Source: Candidatus Levyibacteriota bacterium (lineage in GTDB: Bacteria; Patescibacteriota; Microgenomatia; Levybacterales; UBA12049). From it: DNA of 25,260 bases. Below the pieces are notes generated by a model, which had not been told where the DNA came from, made no database searches, and saw only the letters and a list, made by a program, of their open reading frames with translations. This document shows, in pieces, positions 6,345-12,747 of the stretch. Where the stretch lies: contig JAHFKF010000006.1 in the NCBI GenBank assembly GCA_023245475.1, positions 1-25,260 on the forward strand. The letters run 5' to 3'. The position numbers were made by a program, and so were the translations under genes. Position 1 is the first letter of the stretch. The number at the start of each line of letters is the position of its first letter.

Positions 6345-7331
6345 TTATACTCGTAATGATTCTTGATAGATTTCCCACTGTGTTTCAGCCCGAACTTGAT
6401 TATTATGTGCACGACTGTTGAATCTTTTGTTGTCCCATGCAAAATAAGAATCATCGACAATATCTGTGATAAATCTAATACTCAACTCGATCGCTATATG
6501 TTGCATAGCAATGATAGCTGTCTTTGTAAATGAATCGTAGGTTTTTGATACTTTGCTATTATTGTAATAACCTTGTGTAATTGCTCGTATATTTCTCAAC
6601 GAGAATTGTAGGGAAGTTTGGCTGATATCTCCACTTATAGAACGGAGTAAATCTCCAATGTCGATCCATCGTGAACCGTGCATTATAGTATCAAAGTCAA
6701 TATAGGTAAAAGGTTTTGTGTTTCGAAAAAGGATATTATTTGTTCTTGGGTCTCCGTGAATAAGTTGTTTTTTTATCTTGGGAAATGGAGGCAATAAATC
6801 ATAGGTAGTGAGTAATTGGTTCGCAAAATTTTGCAATGCAGTCGTTGGCAGCTTAGCTTTTAATAAAATAAGTCGCTGTACATAATATCTTGTATCGTGG
6901 AAATGTGGTATTTGATACCGAGGTATATATGTTAATTCCCCTAAATCAACATGTAAATCTGCTAAAAGAGCCCCGATCTTTATATAGGTAATTTCTGACC
7001 ATTTTGTTTCAAGGTATTCATCTGCTTTAATATACGTAGCAAGTCTCCATATTTTTCCTTGGTGATCAAACTGATAATATTGTCCGTCGATTGTGGGTAT
7101 TTGTTTCTGTATCTTCCAGCCTTTCTTGGTTAAGTATAAAGAAATAACTAAAAAATCCTCGATGGTGACTGGATTGAACAGTTGATGCAATTGTTGGAGG
7201 AGATATTGTTTGGTATTACTATCTGTCACAAGATAACTTTTATTGGTTAATCCGCCTTGGATGGGCTGGAAAGAGATATGATGACTTCTAAAGTATGCAT
7301 TAGAGATTTCTTGCGGAATAGTATTAGGCAT
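6345..7331 (-). CDS. APH/choline-kinase-fold phosphotransferase, probably a sugar kinase (NahK-like)
   Basis: A 328-residue ATP-dependent small-molecule kinase of the aminoglycoside phosphotransferase superfamily. The N-lobe has QGGLTNKSYLV (about 25-35) and YLLQQL, resembling the glycine loop of N-acetylhexosamine 1-kinases. The catalytic loop is HGDPRTNN (192-199), and the metal-binding IDFD follows at 211-214. All key residues are present. The substrate cannot be read from sequence, but as last gene of an operon with a nucleotide-sugar dehydratase and an SDR, a sugar or amino-sugar is the best guess. ATG 7331 overlaps the SDR stop by 8 bases (ATGCCTAA), suggesting translational coupling. 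In-frame starts at 7349, 7376 and TTG 7379 would lengthen it by 6-16 residues. Confidence 0.75.
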   Translation of the reverse strand: MPNTIPQEISNAYFRSHHISFQPIQGGLTNKSYLVTDSNTKQYLLQQLHQLFNPVTIEDFLVISLYLTKKGWKIQKQIPTIDGQYYQFDHQGKIWRLATYIKADEYLETKWSEITYIKIGALLADLHVDLGELTYIPRYQIPHFHDTRYYVQRLILLKAKLPTTALQNFANQLLTTYDLLPPFPKIKKQLIHGDPRTNNILFRNTKPFTYIDFDTIMHGSRWIDIGDLLRSISGDISQTSLQFSLRNIRAITQGYYNNSKVSKTYDSFTKTAIIAMQHIAIELSIRFITDIVDDSYFAWDNKRFNSRAHNNQVRAETQWEIYQESLRV

Positions 7332-8076
7332 GTTGATCTGTGAGGTCATAATTGTATGCTTTGATAACAATTTCATCAAAGATTACTCTATGCGGTGTTG
7401 CTAGTACATAGGTGATCATGGCCGCAATATCGTTAGGAGAAAGGAGTTCTGCTTGTATTGCTTTATTGACAGATTTAGACATTGGAGAAGCAACGCTTCC
7501 TGGAGAAACTAGCATTGGGCGAATCTTTGTTCCCGCAAATTCTTTCTGAAGGGACGCTATCATCCCTTGTAATGCTGATTTTGATGCTGCATACGCTGCT
7601 GCTTCTTTTGCTCCCTTATTCCATCGAGATCCAATTGCGATTAACATTCCCCCTTGTGACTGCTTCTTCATTTTTTTTATAGCATTCTGAAAAAGATACC
7701 ATGTCCCAGAAGTATTAAGCTGCATTGTTGTGTCCCAATCTTCTATTGAAAAAGTCTCCGTCTGACCTCTCTTTAGAATCCCTGCGCAGCTAATGACGCC
7801 TCTAAGGGTGCCTTGTTGCAATAATGGATCTGTGAAGAGTTGTTCGATGGCTTTATTATTAAGAAGATCAAGTGAACGGAATGATATCTGTTCTTTATTG
7901 CTGTTCTCAAACAATTGCTTCCCCTTTTCTGCATTACGAGCAACTGCAATAATTAAATAGCCAGCTTTTATTAGGTGATCACAAATCGCGCTTCCAATTG
8001 TTCCTGTTGCGCCGGTAACAATAATAATTTTATTTTTTATAGCAGTATTGTGATTATTATGTGGGATGTTGATCAT
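7324..8076 (-). CDS. Short-chain dehydrogenase/reductase (classical SDR)
   Basis: A 250-residue classical SDR, full length for the family. The NAD(P)-binding turn is TGATGTIG (21-28). The usual NNAG is SCAG (96-99). The catalytic set is complete: N121, S150 (AIGS), Y162 and K166 (YAASK). The nearest functional types are 3-oxoacyl-ACP-reductase-like SDRs and the sugar SDRs of glycan pathways (PtmA-like). It overlaps the upstream dehydratase gene by 20 bp and the downstream kinase by 8 bp, so it is the middle gene of a tightly packed operon. Context suggests oxidation or reduction of a sugar intermediate for the cell envelope; this is inference. Confidence 0.85.
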   Translation of the reverse strand: MINIPHNNHNTAIKNKIIIVTGATGTIGSAICDHLIKAGYLIIAVARNAEKGKQLFENSNKEQISFRSLDLLNNKAIEQLFTDPLLQQGTLRGVISCAGILKRGQTETFSIEDWDTTMQLNTSGTWYLFQNAIKKMKKQSQGGMLIAIGSRWNKGAKEAAAYAASKSALQGMIASLQKEFAGTKIRPMLVSPGSVASPMSKSVNKAIQAELLSPNDIAAMITYVLATPHRVIFDEIVIKAYNYDLTDQHA

Positions 8077-9010
8077 AAAGAAATTTTTTAATTTCTGATT
8101 TTGACAAAAGTTTTGTCTTTGAGGATAGTGCTCTCTCTAACTCTTCTTGATCTGGTTTATTGCCATAGGAGGTATGGATAGCTAAAAATTGTCCTTGCTT
8201 CCTCACTTTACCAGCTTCTTCAGGATGGATAAATCGTTCATGGATATTCTCATGAGTTGCTTTTGTGGAGATAACAATTTTAGGCTGTTTTTTTGCAGAC
8301 TTTTCCAAAACAACTTCCATGACGTCTTTGATGCTTGCCGCAACAGCATTATAGGTGAAAATTTCTCCCCCTCGCATATTCTCTAAAGCAAATAGAATCA
8401 GATCAATAACTTCATGTTTATGCATTAGATATCGTGTCATTTGTTCATGATTGAGGGTAATGTCTTGATCTGCCATGATTTTCTTTTCTATAAGTGGCAA
8501 TAGTGATCCGTTGGACCAAAGAATATTGCCAAACCTTACAGCCGCCGCCGTAAATGAAGGGGTGGTTGCATTCATGCAAATTTGTTCCAATAAATATTTT
8601 GTGGAACCCATTACGGATGTTGGAGTTGCTGCTTTGTCGGTTGAACAAAAAAGAAACTTTTTAATCTTTGCGCGACGGGATAGGTTAAGAATATTACAGA
8701 ATGCAGTAATATTCTCTTGTACTTGTTGGGTTGGAAATGCTTTACCGATGTTGACATGTTTGTATGCTGCGCAATGAATAACAATATCGCAGCCACTAAG
8801 AGGTTCACTAAGAGTTTCTGGCTGCATAAGATCAGCAAAATATAATTCTATATTTTTATTATCTTTATATAAATGCAGTAATTCAGCGATTGCTTGCTCA
8901 GATCGTTCCAAAGCCCGAATTTGAAGAGAAGGATCTTTTACAAAATGTGCAAGAAGCATTTGTCCGACCGAACCACCTGCTCCTGTGATAAGAATTGTAG
9001 TTTTTTCCAT
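8057..9010 (-). CDS. CapD/FlaA1/PseB-type nucleotide-sugar dehydratase/epimerase
   Basis: A 317-residue extended SDR. It has TGAGGSVG (9-16) for NAD(P), AAYKHV (81-86), STDKA (123-127), the active-site MGSTK (134-138) where Met replaces the usual Tyr, and RFGNILWSNGSL (159-170). This set is diagnostic for UDP-GlcNAc 4,6-dehydratases/epimerases of the CapD/FlaA1/PseB group. The protein is soluble and lacks the membrane domains of full-length CapD, so it resembles PseB/FlaA1. It is the first gene of the operon and probably feeds a modified amino-sugar into a glycan. ATG 9010 is chosen because TACAAT ends 7 bases upstream; a frame starting 20 codons earlier (9070) would run through that promoter. 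Confidence 0.85.
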   Translation of the reverse strand: MEKTTILITGAGGSVGQMLLAHFVKDPSLQIRALERSEQAIAELLHLYKDNKNIELYFADLMQPETLSEPLSGCDIVIHCAAYKHVNIGKAFPTQQVQENITAFCNILNLSRRAKIKKFLFCSTDKAATPTSVMGSTKYLLEQICMNATTPSFTAAAVRFGNILWSNGSLLPLIEKKIMADQDITLNHEQMTRYLMHKHEVIDLILFALENMRGGEIFTYNAVAASIKDVMEVVLEKSAKKQPKIVISTKATHENIHERFIHPEEAGKVRKQGQFLAIHTSYGNKPDQEELERALSSKTKLLSKSEIKKFLYDQHPT

Positions 9011-9017
9011 AAAACTT

Positions 9018-9045
9018 ATTGTACGCACTAGACTAAAAAAATCAA
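9018..9045 (-). promoter_or_regulatory. Promoter of the sugar operon, near-leaderless
   Basis: Minus strand: TTGATT (9045-9040), 16-bp spacer, TACAAT (9023-9018), 7 bases to ATG 9010. It shares the 73-bp intergenic region with the promoter of the divergent DUF218 gene. Confidence 0.6.
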
Positions 9046-9057
9046 GACCGAATTTTA

Positions 9058-9066
9058 TGATATAAT
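9058..9066 (+). promoter_or_regulatory. Extended -10 promoter of the DUF218 gene
   Basis: TGATATAAT is a perfect extended -10 (TG-A-TATAAT, hexamer 9061-9066). ATG 9084 is 17 bases after the hexamer, giving a leader of roughly 10 bases with no Shine-Dalgarno. Confidence 0.55.
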
Positions 9067-9083
9067 TCATTTTTTATTGCTAT

Positions 9084-9767
9084 ATGAATACTTCTCACTA
9101 TGATTGCATTGTAGTTCTCTGTGGAGGGCTTTATCGAAAAAAGAATGGGGATTATGCTCCTACAGAGTATCGACATGCAGATGAATTTGGTATGTTAGGA
9201 GGCAATCTTCGAATTCTTGCTACGGTGGCATTCTTCTTACAAAGGAAGTCTAAAAATGTTTGTTTCTCGACTGGTAAGAGCGCCAAACAAATAGAAAAAT
9301 TTGGTAAGGATGTTCCTACTGAGGCACAGATCTACGCCCAATTTTTTCAAAGTTATCTCCAAAAAGCTATGCGAAAGAGCAATGTAGCTGACTTAGTTTC
9401 CCCAAAAATCTTTTTGGAAGATCGCTCAGTTAATACAGTAAACAATTTGCAAAATGTCATTGCAATCATAAAACAACAACAATGGCGAGAGATTGCTGTG
9501 GTTTCCAATGACTACCACCTGCCTCGGATCAGTGCGCTCTATCATATGCTTATGCAAAAAAACAAATATAAGATCAATATTTCATTTCTATCAGCCGAAG
9601 AAATTGTCAAAGATGCTTTTCCTAACAAATATAATGTACGTATTCAAAAAGCTTATTCATCAAAAATAGGCAAACTACGAGTGAAAAATGAATTAAAGGG
9701 TTTGGCAGACCTTAAAAATGCACAATATGTGTTGCAAGAATATCAATTACATACGAATAAAAAATAA
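9084..9767 (+). CDS. DUF218 (YdcF/SanA-like) protein
   Basis: A 227-residue protein with the DUF218 pattern: an N-terminal strand ending in Gly-Gly (CIVVLCGG, 8-15), FSTGKS (61-66), the conserved E-x-x-S-x-N-T (LEDRSVNT, 111-118), then AVVSNDYHLPR (138-148) with the conserved His and Arg. Family members (YdcF, SanA, ElyC) are linked to envelope and peptidoglycan-precursor metabolism, and YdcF binds S-adenosylmethionine. It lacks the N-terminal membrane helices of SanA/ElyC, so it is probably cytoplasmic. Divergent placement from the nucleotide-sugar operon fits an envelope-glycan role but does not prove it. The C-terminal ~50 residues are Lys-rich. Confidence 0.78.
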   Translation: MNTSHYDCIVVLCGGLYRKKNGDYAPTEYRHADEFGMLGGNLRILATVAFFLQRKSKNVCFSTGKSAKQIEKFGKDVPTEAQIYAQFFQSYLQKAMRKSNVADLVSPKIFLEDRSVNTVNNLQNVIAIIKQQQWREIAVVSNDYHLPRISALYHMLMQKNKYKINISFLSAEEIVKDAFPNKYNVRIQKAYSSKIGKLRVKNELKGLADLKNAQYVLQEYQLHTNKK

Positions 9768-9790
9768 AAGTAAATGCTTACCTTAATTAT

Positions 9791-10951
9791 ATGAATCCAG
9801 AAAGGAGACCATTATTCAATACAACCGGACTCTATCCCCAGCATGGACCTGGTTCCAGTCCTGAGAAGTCGAATCATGTCGTAGCAGAGGGTGCGCGAAA
9901 AGCGAATGCACATGACAATCTTCGTTCGCTGGTTTTTGCTCCAGAAGAAATGCCAGGTAGTGAAAAGGCAAAAATGCATACTTTTTTGTTTTCAGTTCCT
10001 ATTATTGAGGTTGGATCAAGTAATCAACCCTCCAAAGAATATCGTGTTTCGTTGGTAGCCCCACGTGGACCCTATACAGAGGTTGGGACGATGATTAGTG
10101 TGGCTGACCCAAATGCGTTACCTGAAGCTGGTGTTGCCGCTCAAACGATCTATGATTTTCCTCGTTCAGTGCAAAGACTGTATTGGGGTATGATTATTTC
10201 AACCATGCTATCTTATCGTGATCATTTTCCGAATCCGGATAAAGCACTTATTGTGGGGACTGAAAGTGATATCTGTCAAGTTACTTCTGAAGAAAAAAGA
10301 GTTCCTCGAACACTTCGTATCCCACATGCTCAAGTAAATGTTTTTGAGTATGCCCATATGCAGCCGTTGGATAATGACGAAACAGTACCTAATTTGATAG
10401 AAGAGCAACGCTATACCAGTGTAATTACACAACAAAAATATCTAGATCGTTTTTATCATGATATTTTGCAGAGCGCGGAGAATTCTATGACAACGCATTC
10501 AGATGTCAAGCTCTCTGCCCCAGAATTGTCTGCTCGATTTAATTCTGTCCGCCAGCGTTTGGCCCAACCATATGGATATGAATTGGGTTTTAATATCACT
10601 GCGGACAATGCTCTTCATCCAGCTAATTTAGATTCTGTGCAAGTAATTATGGAGGCGCATAACACTCTTTATCGTAAAAGTGCTGATGCTATTTTAGCAT
10701 CTAGAGGCCACTCAAGAGATGACGTTGCACCACAACCCTCGCGTCATCTGCTTTTATCGTTCATTGATAATAAGTTAACAATTATGTCATCGCCTGTAAT
10801 TGTTGCAAATTTTGCGGGTGCAGCTGAAAGTTCTGGTGTACGTTTGAATAGATCTGAAGCAAATCCACGGTTACGGAGTGAGCAAGAAACAGAGCGAATT
10901 CGACGCGATGTTGGAGAAAAAGTAAGAAGCAGAATGCAACTTTTACTATAG
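9791..10951 (+). CDS. Unknown large soluble protein
   Basis: A 386-residue protein I do not recognise. It has no signal peptide and no membrane helix. The first ~50 residues look disordered (Pro, Ser, Asn-rich). The core alternates strands and helices and contains a Pro/His-rich stretch (RTLRIPHAQVNVFEYAHMQP, about 177-196). The last ~35 residues are Arg/Glu-rich and probably helical. The IPHAQ stretch recalls His motifs of HIT/GalT-like nucleotidyl transferases, but the second His is not in the right place, so I make no call. A weak TACCTT at 9779-9784 lies 6 bases before ATG 9791. It may also be read through from the DUF218 gene 23 bp upstream. Confidence 0.55.
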   Translation: MNPERRPLFNTTGLYPQHGPGSSPEKSNHVVAEGARKANAHDNLRSLVFAPEEMPGSEKAKMHTFLFSVPIIEVGSSNQPSKEYRVSLVAPRGPYTEVGTMISVADPNALPEAGVAAQTIYDFPRSVQRLYWGMIISTMLSYRDHFPNPDKALIVGTESDICQVTSEEKRVPRTLRIPHAQVNVFEYAHMQPLDNDETVPNLIEEQRYTSVITQQKYLDRFYHDILQSAENSMTTHSDVKLSAPELSARFNSVRQRLAQPYGYELGFNITADNALHPANLDSVQVIMEAHNTLYRKSADAILASRGHSRDDVAPQPSRHLLLSFIDNKLTIMSSPVIVANFAGAAESSGVRLNRSEANPRLRSEQETERIRRDVGEKVRSRMQLLL

Positions 10952-10957
10952 CAGACC

Positions 10958-10986
10958 TTGATTGGCTAGTCACGGTTTGCTACAAT
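10958..10986 (+). promoter_or_regulatory. tRNA-Val promoter
   Basis: TTGATT (10958-10963), exactly 17 bp, TACAAT (10981-10986), 10 bases before the mature tRNA 5' end. Useful as an internal standard for what promoters look like in this genome. Confidence 0.7.
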
Positions 10987-10996
10987 GCAGATAACT

Positions 10997-11069
10997 GGAC
11001 GCTTAGCTCAGCTGGTAGAGCGGATCATTTACACTGATTAGGTCGGGGGTTCGAGCCCCTCAGCGTCCA
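10997..11069 (+). tRNA. tRNA-Val (anticodon TAC)
   Basis: Acceptor GGACGCT pairs with AGCGTCC, discriminator A at 11069. The anticodon stem GATCA/TGATT (last pair G-U) encloses TTTACAC, giving TAC (UAC) for valine GUN codons. The D arm is GCTC/GAGC and the T loop TTCGAGC. CCA is not encoded. Confidence 0.95.
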
Positions 11070-11075
11070 CCCTAA

Positions 11076-11435
11076 TTAGGAGTCGTGTGAGGAAACTTCT
11101 TTTTCTACTTTCTTAGTAACCTTCTTTGTCTCATCAGCTTTTTCTTGTAACGTCTTATTGCCTGTATCAATTATCTTTTTTGCTTCGTCAGCTTTCGTTT
11201 GTACCGCTTTACTTCCCTTATCAATTGCTTTTTTGGCATCATCTGTTTTATCTTGTAGCGTTTTACTTGCCAAATCTATTGCTTTTTCTGCTTGTTTGGT
11301 AAGTTGCTTTGCGGTCTTCATGACTGCATCTCGATTCTTTTTATCTTTGAGAGCGACTGCTGCCGCTATTCCTGCTGTGGCTACCGCTGTGCCAATCATG
11401 ACTGCTTTCATATTATTATTGTTATCTTTTTTCAT
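11076..11435 (-). CDS. Small membrane-anchored protein with 18-residue helical repeats
   Basis: A 119-residue protein. Residues 9-29 (MKAVMIGTAVATAGIAAAVAL) form a small-residue hydrophobic helix. Then come a basic segment and three consecutive 18-residue units (48-65, 66-83, 84-101) of the form xAKKAIDxxSKxxQxKAD, with a fourth partial unit after 102. The repeats are amphipathic, Lys/Asp-rich and likely one long helix or coiled coil. This resembles YtxH-type or apolipoprotein/LEA-like helical stress proteins, without a firm family. The ATG is 8 bases after TAAGAT (11449-11444), which lies at the 3' end of truB, so it can be expressed apart from truB. Confidence 0.6.
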   Translation of the reverse strand: MKKDNNNNMKAVMIGTAVATAGIAAAVALKDKKNRDAVMKTAKQLTKQAEKAIDLASKTLQDKTDDAKKAIDKGSKAVQTKADEAKKIIDTGNKTLQEKADETKKVTKKVEKEVSSHDS

Positions 11436-11441
11436 ATAGAC

Positions 11442-12263
11442 TTATCTTATAGCTCTTGTGTGAGCTTTGGTTAAAGGATCAGTAAGAGGAAGGTAATAGT
11501 CCCCTACTCGGGTACGCAAAAGATCGAGTGCAATTGCTCCTGTCCCTAATGCTTTTCCCATCTCATATACGAGAGATCGGACATACGTGCCGCTTGAACA
11601 ATCAATTTGTATTGTCACGGTTTGGAGCGTTTCTTGATTGGTTGCCGTAAATAATTTCTCCCATGCCTGCTTTATCTCTTCTTGCCGAAAATCTCCCTTT
11701 ACCGCTGAAATTTGCTGGAAGATGTCGTCAGCAACTACGTCTGTTGCTTTCTCTCGTACCTTTTGCAGTGTAATATTATGAATTGTTATTTCGTGATTTG
11801 GGATCTCTATCTCAGCTAGTTTATTATTTCGTGCCCACCAATGTAATGGTTTACCCTGCACAGCTTTAGAGGAAAACGGTGGATAGGGTTGCTGTTGTGT
11901 GCCAATGTTTTTTGAGAGAAAGGCGTTGATCTGATTTCGTAGTGTGGAGATTGCTTTGCCCCTTTGTGGTCTCGCAATGACGTGAACATCTTTTAGTAGC
12001 CCCAATGCATCATACGTGTCTGTCTCGACACCCAGCAGTGCTTCAACAATATACGTCTTTGGAAGAGATAAATACTTGTCTCGCTCTTTTGTGGCATCAC
12101 CAATCATCAAAAGCATTACCCCATGAGCAAGCGGATCAAGACGCCCTGCATAACCAATGATGCTTTCTTGATATTGGGGATGCGTGTGCCGAAAAAACTC
12201 AATAAGCCCGTAGGGCGTAATGCCTTTAGGTTTGTAGAGTGATACAACAGTGCTTTGTTTCAA
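11442..12263 (-). CDS. truB: tRNA pseudouridine-55 synthase TruB
   Basis: A 273-residue TruB. It makes pseudouridine 55 in the T loop of tRNAs. Motif I KPKG is at 11-14, and the catalytic motif GRLDPLAHGVM has the nucleophile D43. The C-terminal part has SSGTYVRSLVYEMG, the second active-site strand, followed by LDLLRTRVGDY. It is shorter than E. coli TruB (314) because it ends without a PUA domain, as in many reduced genomes. The start is a TTG at 12263, directly abutting the stop codon of a 21-codon Lys-rich frame upstream, which suggests coupled translation. No other start fits before the KPKG motif. Confidence 0.93.
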   Translation of the reverse strand: MKQSTVVSLYKPKGITPYGLIEFFRHTHPQYQESIIGYAGRLDPLAHGVMLLMIGDATKERDKYLSLPKTYIVEALLGVETDTYDALGLLKDVHVIARPQRGKAISTLRNQINAFLSKNIGTQQQPYPPFSSKAVQGKPLHWWARNNKLAEIEIPNHEITIHNITLQKVREKATDVVADDIFQQISAVKGDFRQEEIKQAWEKLFTATNQETLQTVTIQIDCSSGTYVRSLVYEMGKALGTGAIALDLLRTRVGDYYLPLTDPLTKAHTRAIR

Positions 12264-12329
12264 CTACTTCTTTTTATCCTTCTTTTGTTTTTTCTTCTCC
12301 TTTTTAGGGGTAGAAAACTTTTGTCCCAT
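12264..12329 (-). CDS. Possible 21-residue Lys-rich microprotein upstream of truB
   Basis: ATG 12329 opens 21 codons: MGQKFSTP followed by an almost purely basic tail (KKEKKKQKKDKKK), ending in TAG immediately before the TTG start of truB. The ATG lies 6 bases after TAGCAT, with TTGCAG 17 bp further upstream, the same geometry as other leaderless starts here. This supports it as the true first codon of the truB transcript. It could be a small ribosome- or RNA-binding protein, or only a leader that delivers ribosomes to the TTG start. Too short to assign by homology. Confidence 0.45.
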   Translation of the reverse strand: MGQKFSTPKKEKKKQKKDKKK

Positions 12330-12335
12330 GAGCCA

Positions 12336-12364
12336 ATGCTAACCTATCCAAAGGTTTTCTGCAA
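12336..12364 (-). promoter_or_regulatory. truB operon promoter
   Basis: Minus strand: TTGCAG (12364-12359), 17-bp spacer, TAGCAT (12341-12336), then 6 bases to ATG 12329. The predicted transcript starts on the microprotein ATG, not near the truB TTG. Confidence 0.5.
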
Positions 12365-12451
12365 GAGGACTTTCCCGATCATTCAGTGGTTTACGCTAAA
12401 TAAGCAGGTATGAGAAGATTAGTTTTGTTCGACTTTCTTTCCGTAGTCTGG

Positions 12452-12457
12452 TATACT
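12452..12457 (+). promoter_or_regulatory. -10 element before GTG 12466
   Basis: TATACT at 12452-12457, 8 bases before GTG 12466. A weak -35 (TTCGAC, 12428-12433) lies 18 bp upstream. No Shine-Dalgarno. Confidence 0.5.
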
Positions 12458-12465
12458 ACTATATA

Positions 12466-12714
12466 GTGAAACAAGCAACTGCACATAACTGTTCGCAATG
12501 TGGAGCTCCACTTATTTTTGTAAGTGAAGTGACTGAACTCCGAGAAGGTACACGATTTCCGCAAACGACAACAAAGTATCGTTGTTCCAATGATGAGTGT
12601 CAAGGTGAAAAAGACAAGCAAACAGCAAAACGGATAAAACTTTTAGAAGACAAAGCAATTTCTGATCAGAAGCGTAAAGATGAAAAAGCTGCAGAAAAGA
12701 AGCTTCTTGTTTGA
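12466..12714 (+). CDS. Small zinc-ribbon protein
   Basis: An 82-residue protein. C9-x2-C12 and C40-x4-C45 form a probable four-Cys zinc ribbon spanning two beta hairpins. The C-terminal ~35 residues (KDKQTAKRIKLLEDKAISDQ onward) are a highly charged helix, probably binding nucleic acid or a protein partner. Starts at GTG 12466 close behind a TATACT box; the stop is TGA. It directly precedes a DEAD-box helicase gene with its own promoter 33 bp later, so a shared RNA-related role is plausible but unproven. Confidence 0.65.
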   Translation: MKQATAHNCSQCGAPLIFVSEVTELREGTRFPQTTTKYRCSNDECQGEKDKQTAKRIKLLEDKAISDQKRKDEKAAEKKLLV

Positions 12715-12739
12715 TTAGTTTCCTCAAACCTGTTATAAT
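12711..12739 (+). promoter_or_regulatory. Promoter of the DEAD-box helicase gene
   Basis: TTGATT (12711-12716, overlapping the zinc-ribbon stop), 17 bp, perfect TATAAT (12734-12739), 8 bases to GTG 12748. Strong consensus with essentially no 5' UTR. Confidence 0.7.
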
Positions 12740-12747
12740 ATCTTATA

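Noticed and set aside
8475..8777. 100-codon plus-strand frame
   Set aside because: Lies entirely opposite the CapD-like gene, whose motifs are unambiguous.
10310..10380. HIT/GalT-like nucleotidyl transferase call for the unknown at 9791-10951
   Set aside because: Only an IPHAQ stretch recalls the family. The HxHxH spacing and the rest of the fold are not evident.
11071..11080. Palindrome CCTAATTAGG after tRNA-Val as a terminator
   Set aside because: No loop and only a distant T-rich stretch inside the next gene; too weak to call.
11158..11439. 93-codon plus-strand hydrophobic frame
   Set aside because: Reverse reading of the Lys/Ala-rich repeat protein gives Phe/Leu/Ser-rich artefacts. No promoter or start signal on that strand.
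12712..12714. Possibility that UGA is reassigned, as in Gracilibacteria
   Set aside because: TGA ends the zinc-ribbon gene and the HAD gene, and no conserved protein here needs an in-frame TGA read as an amino acid.
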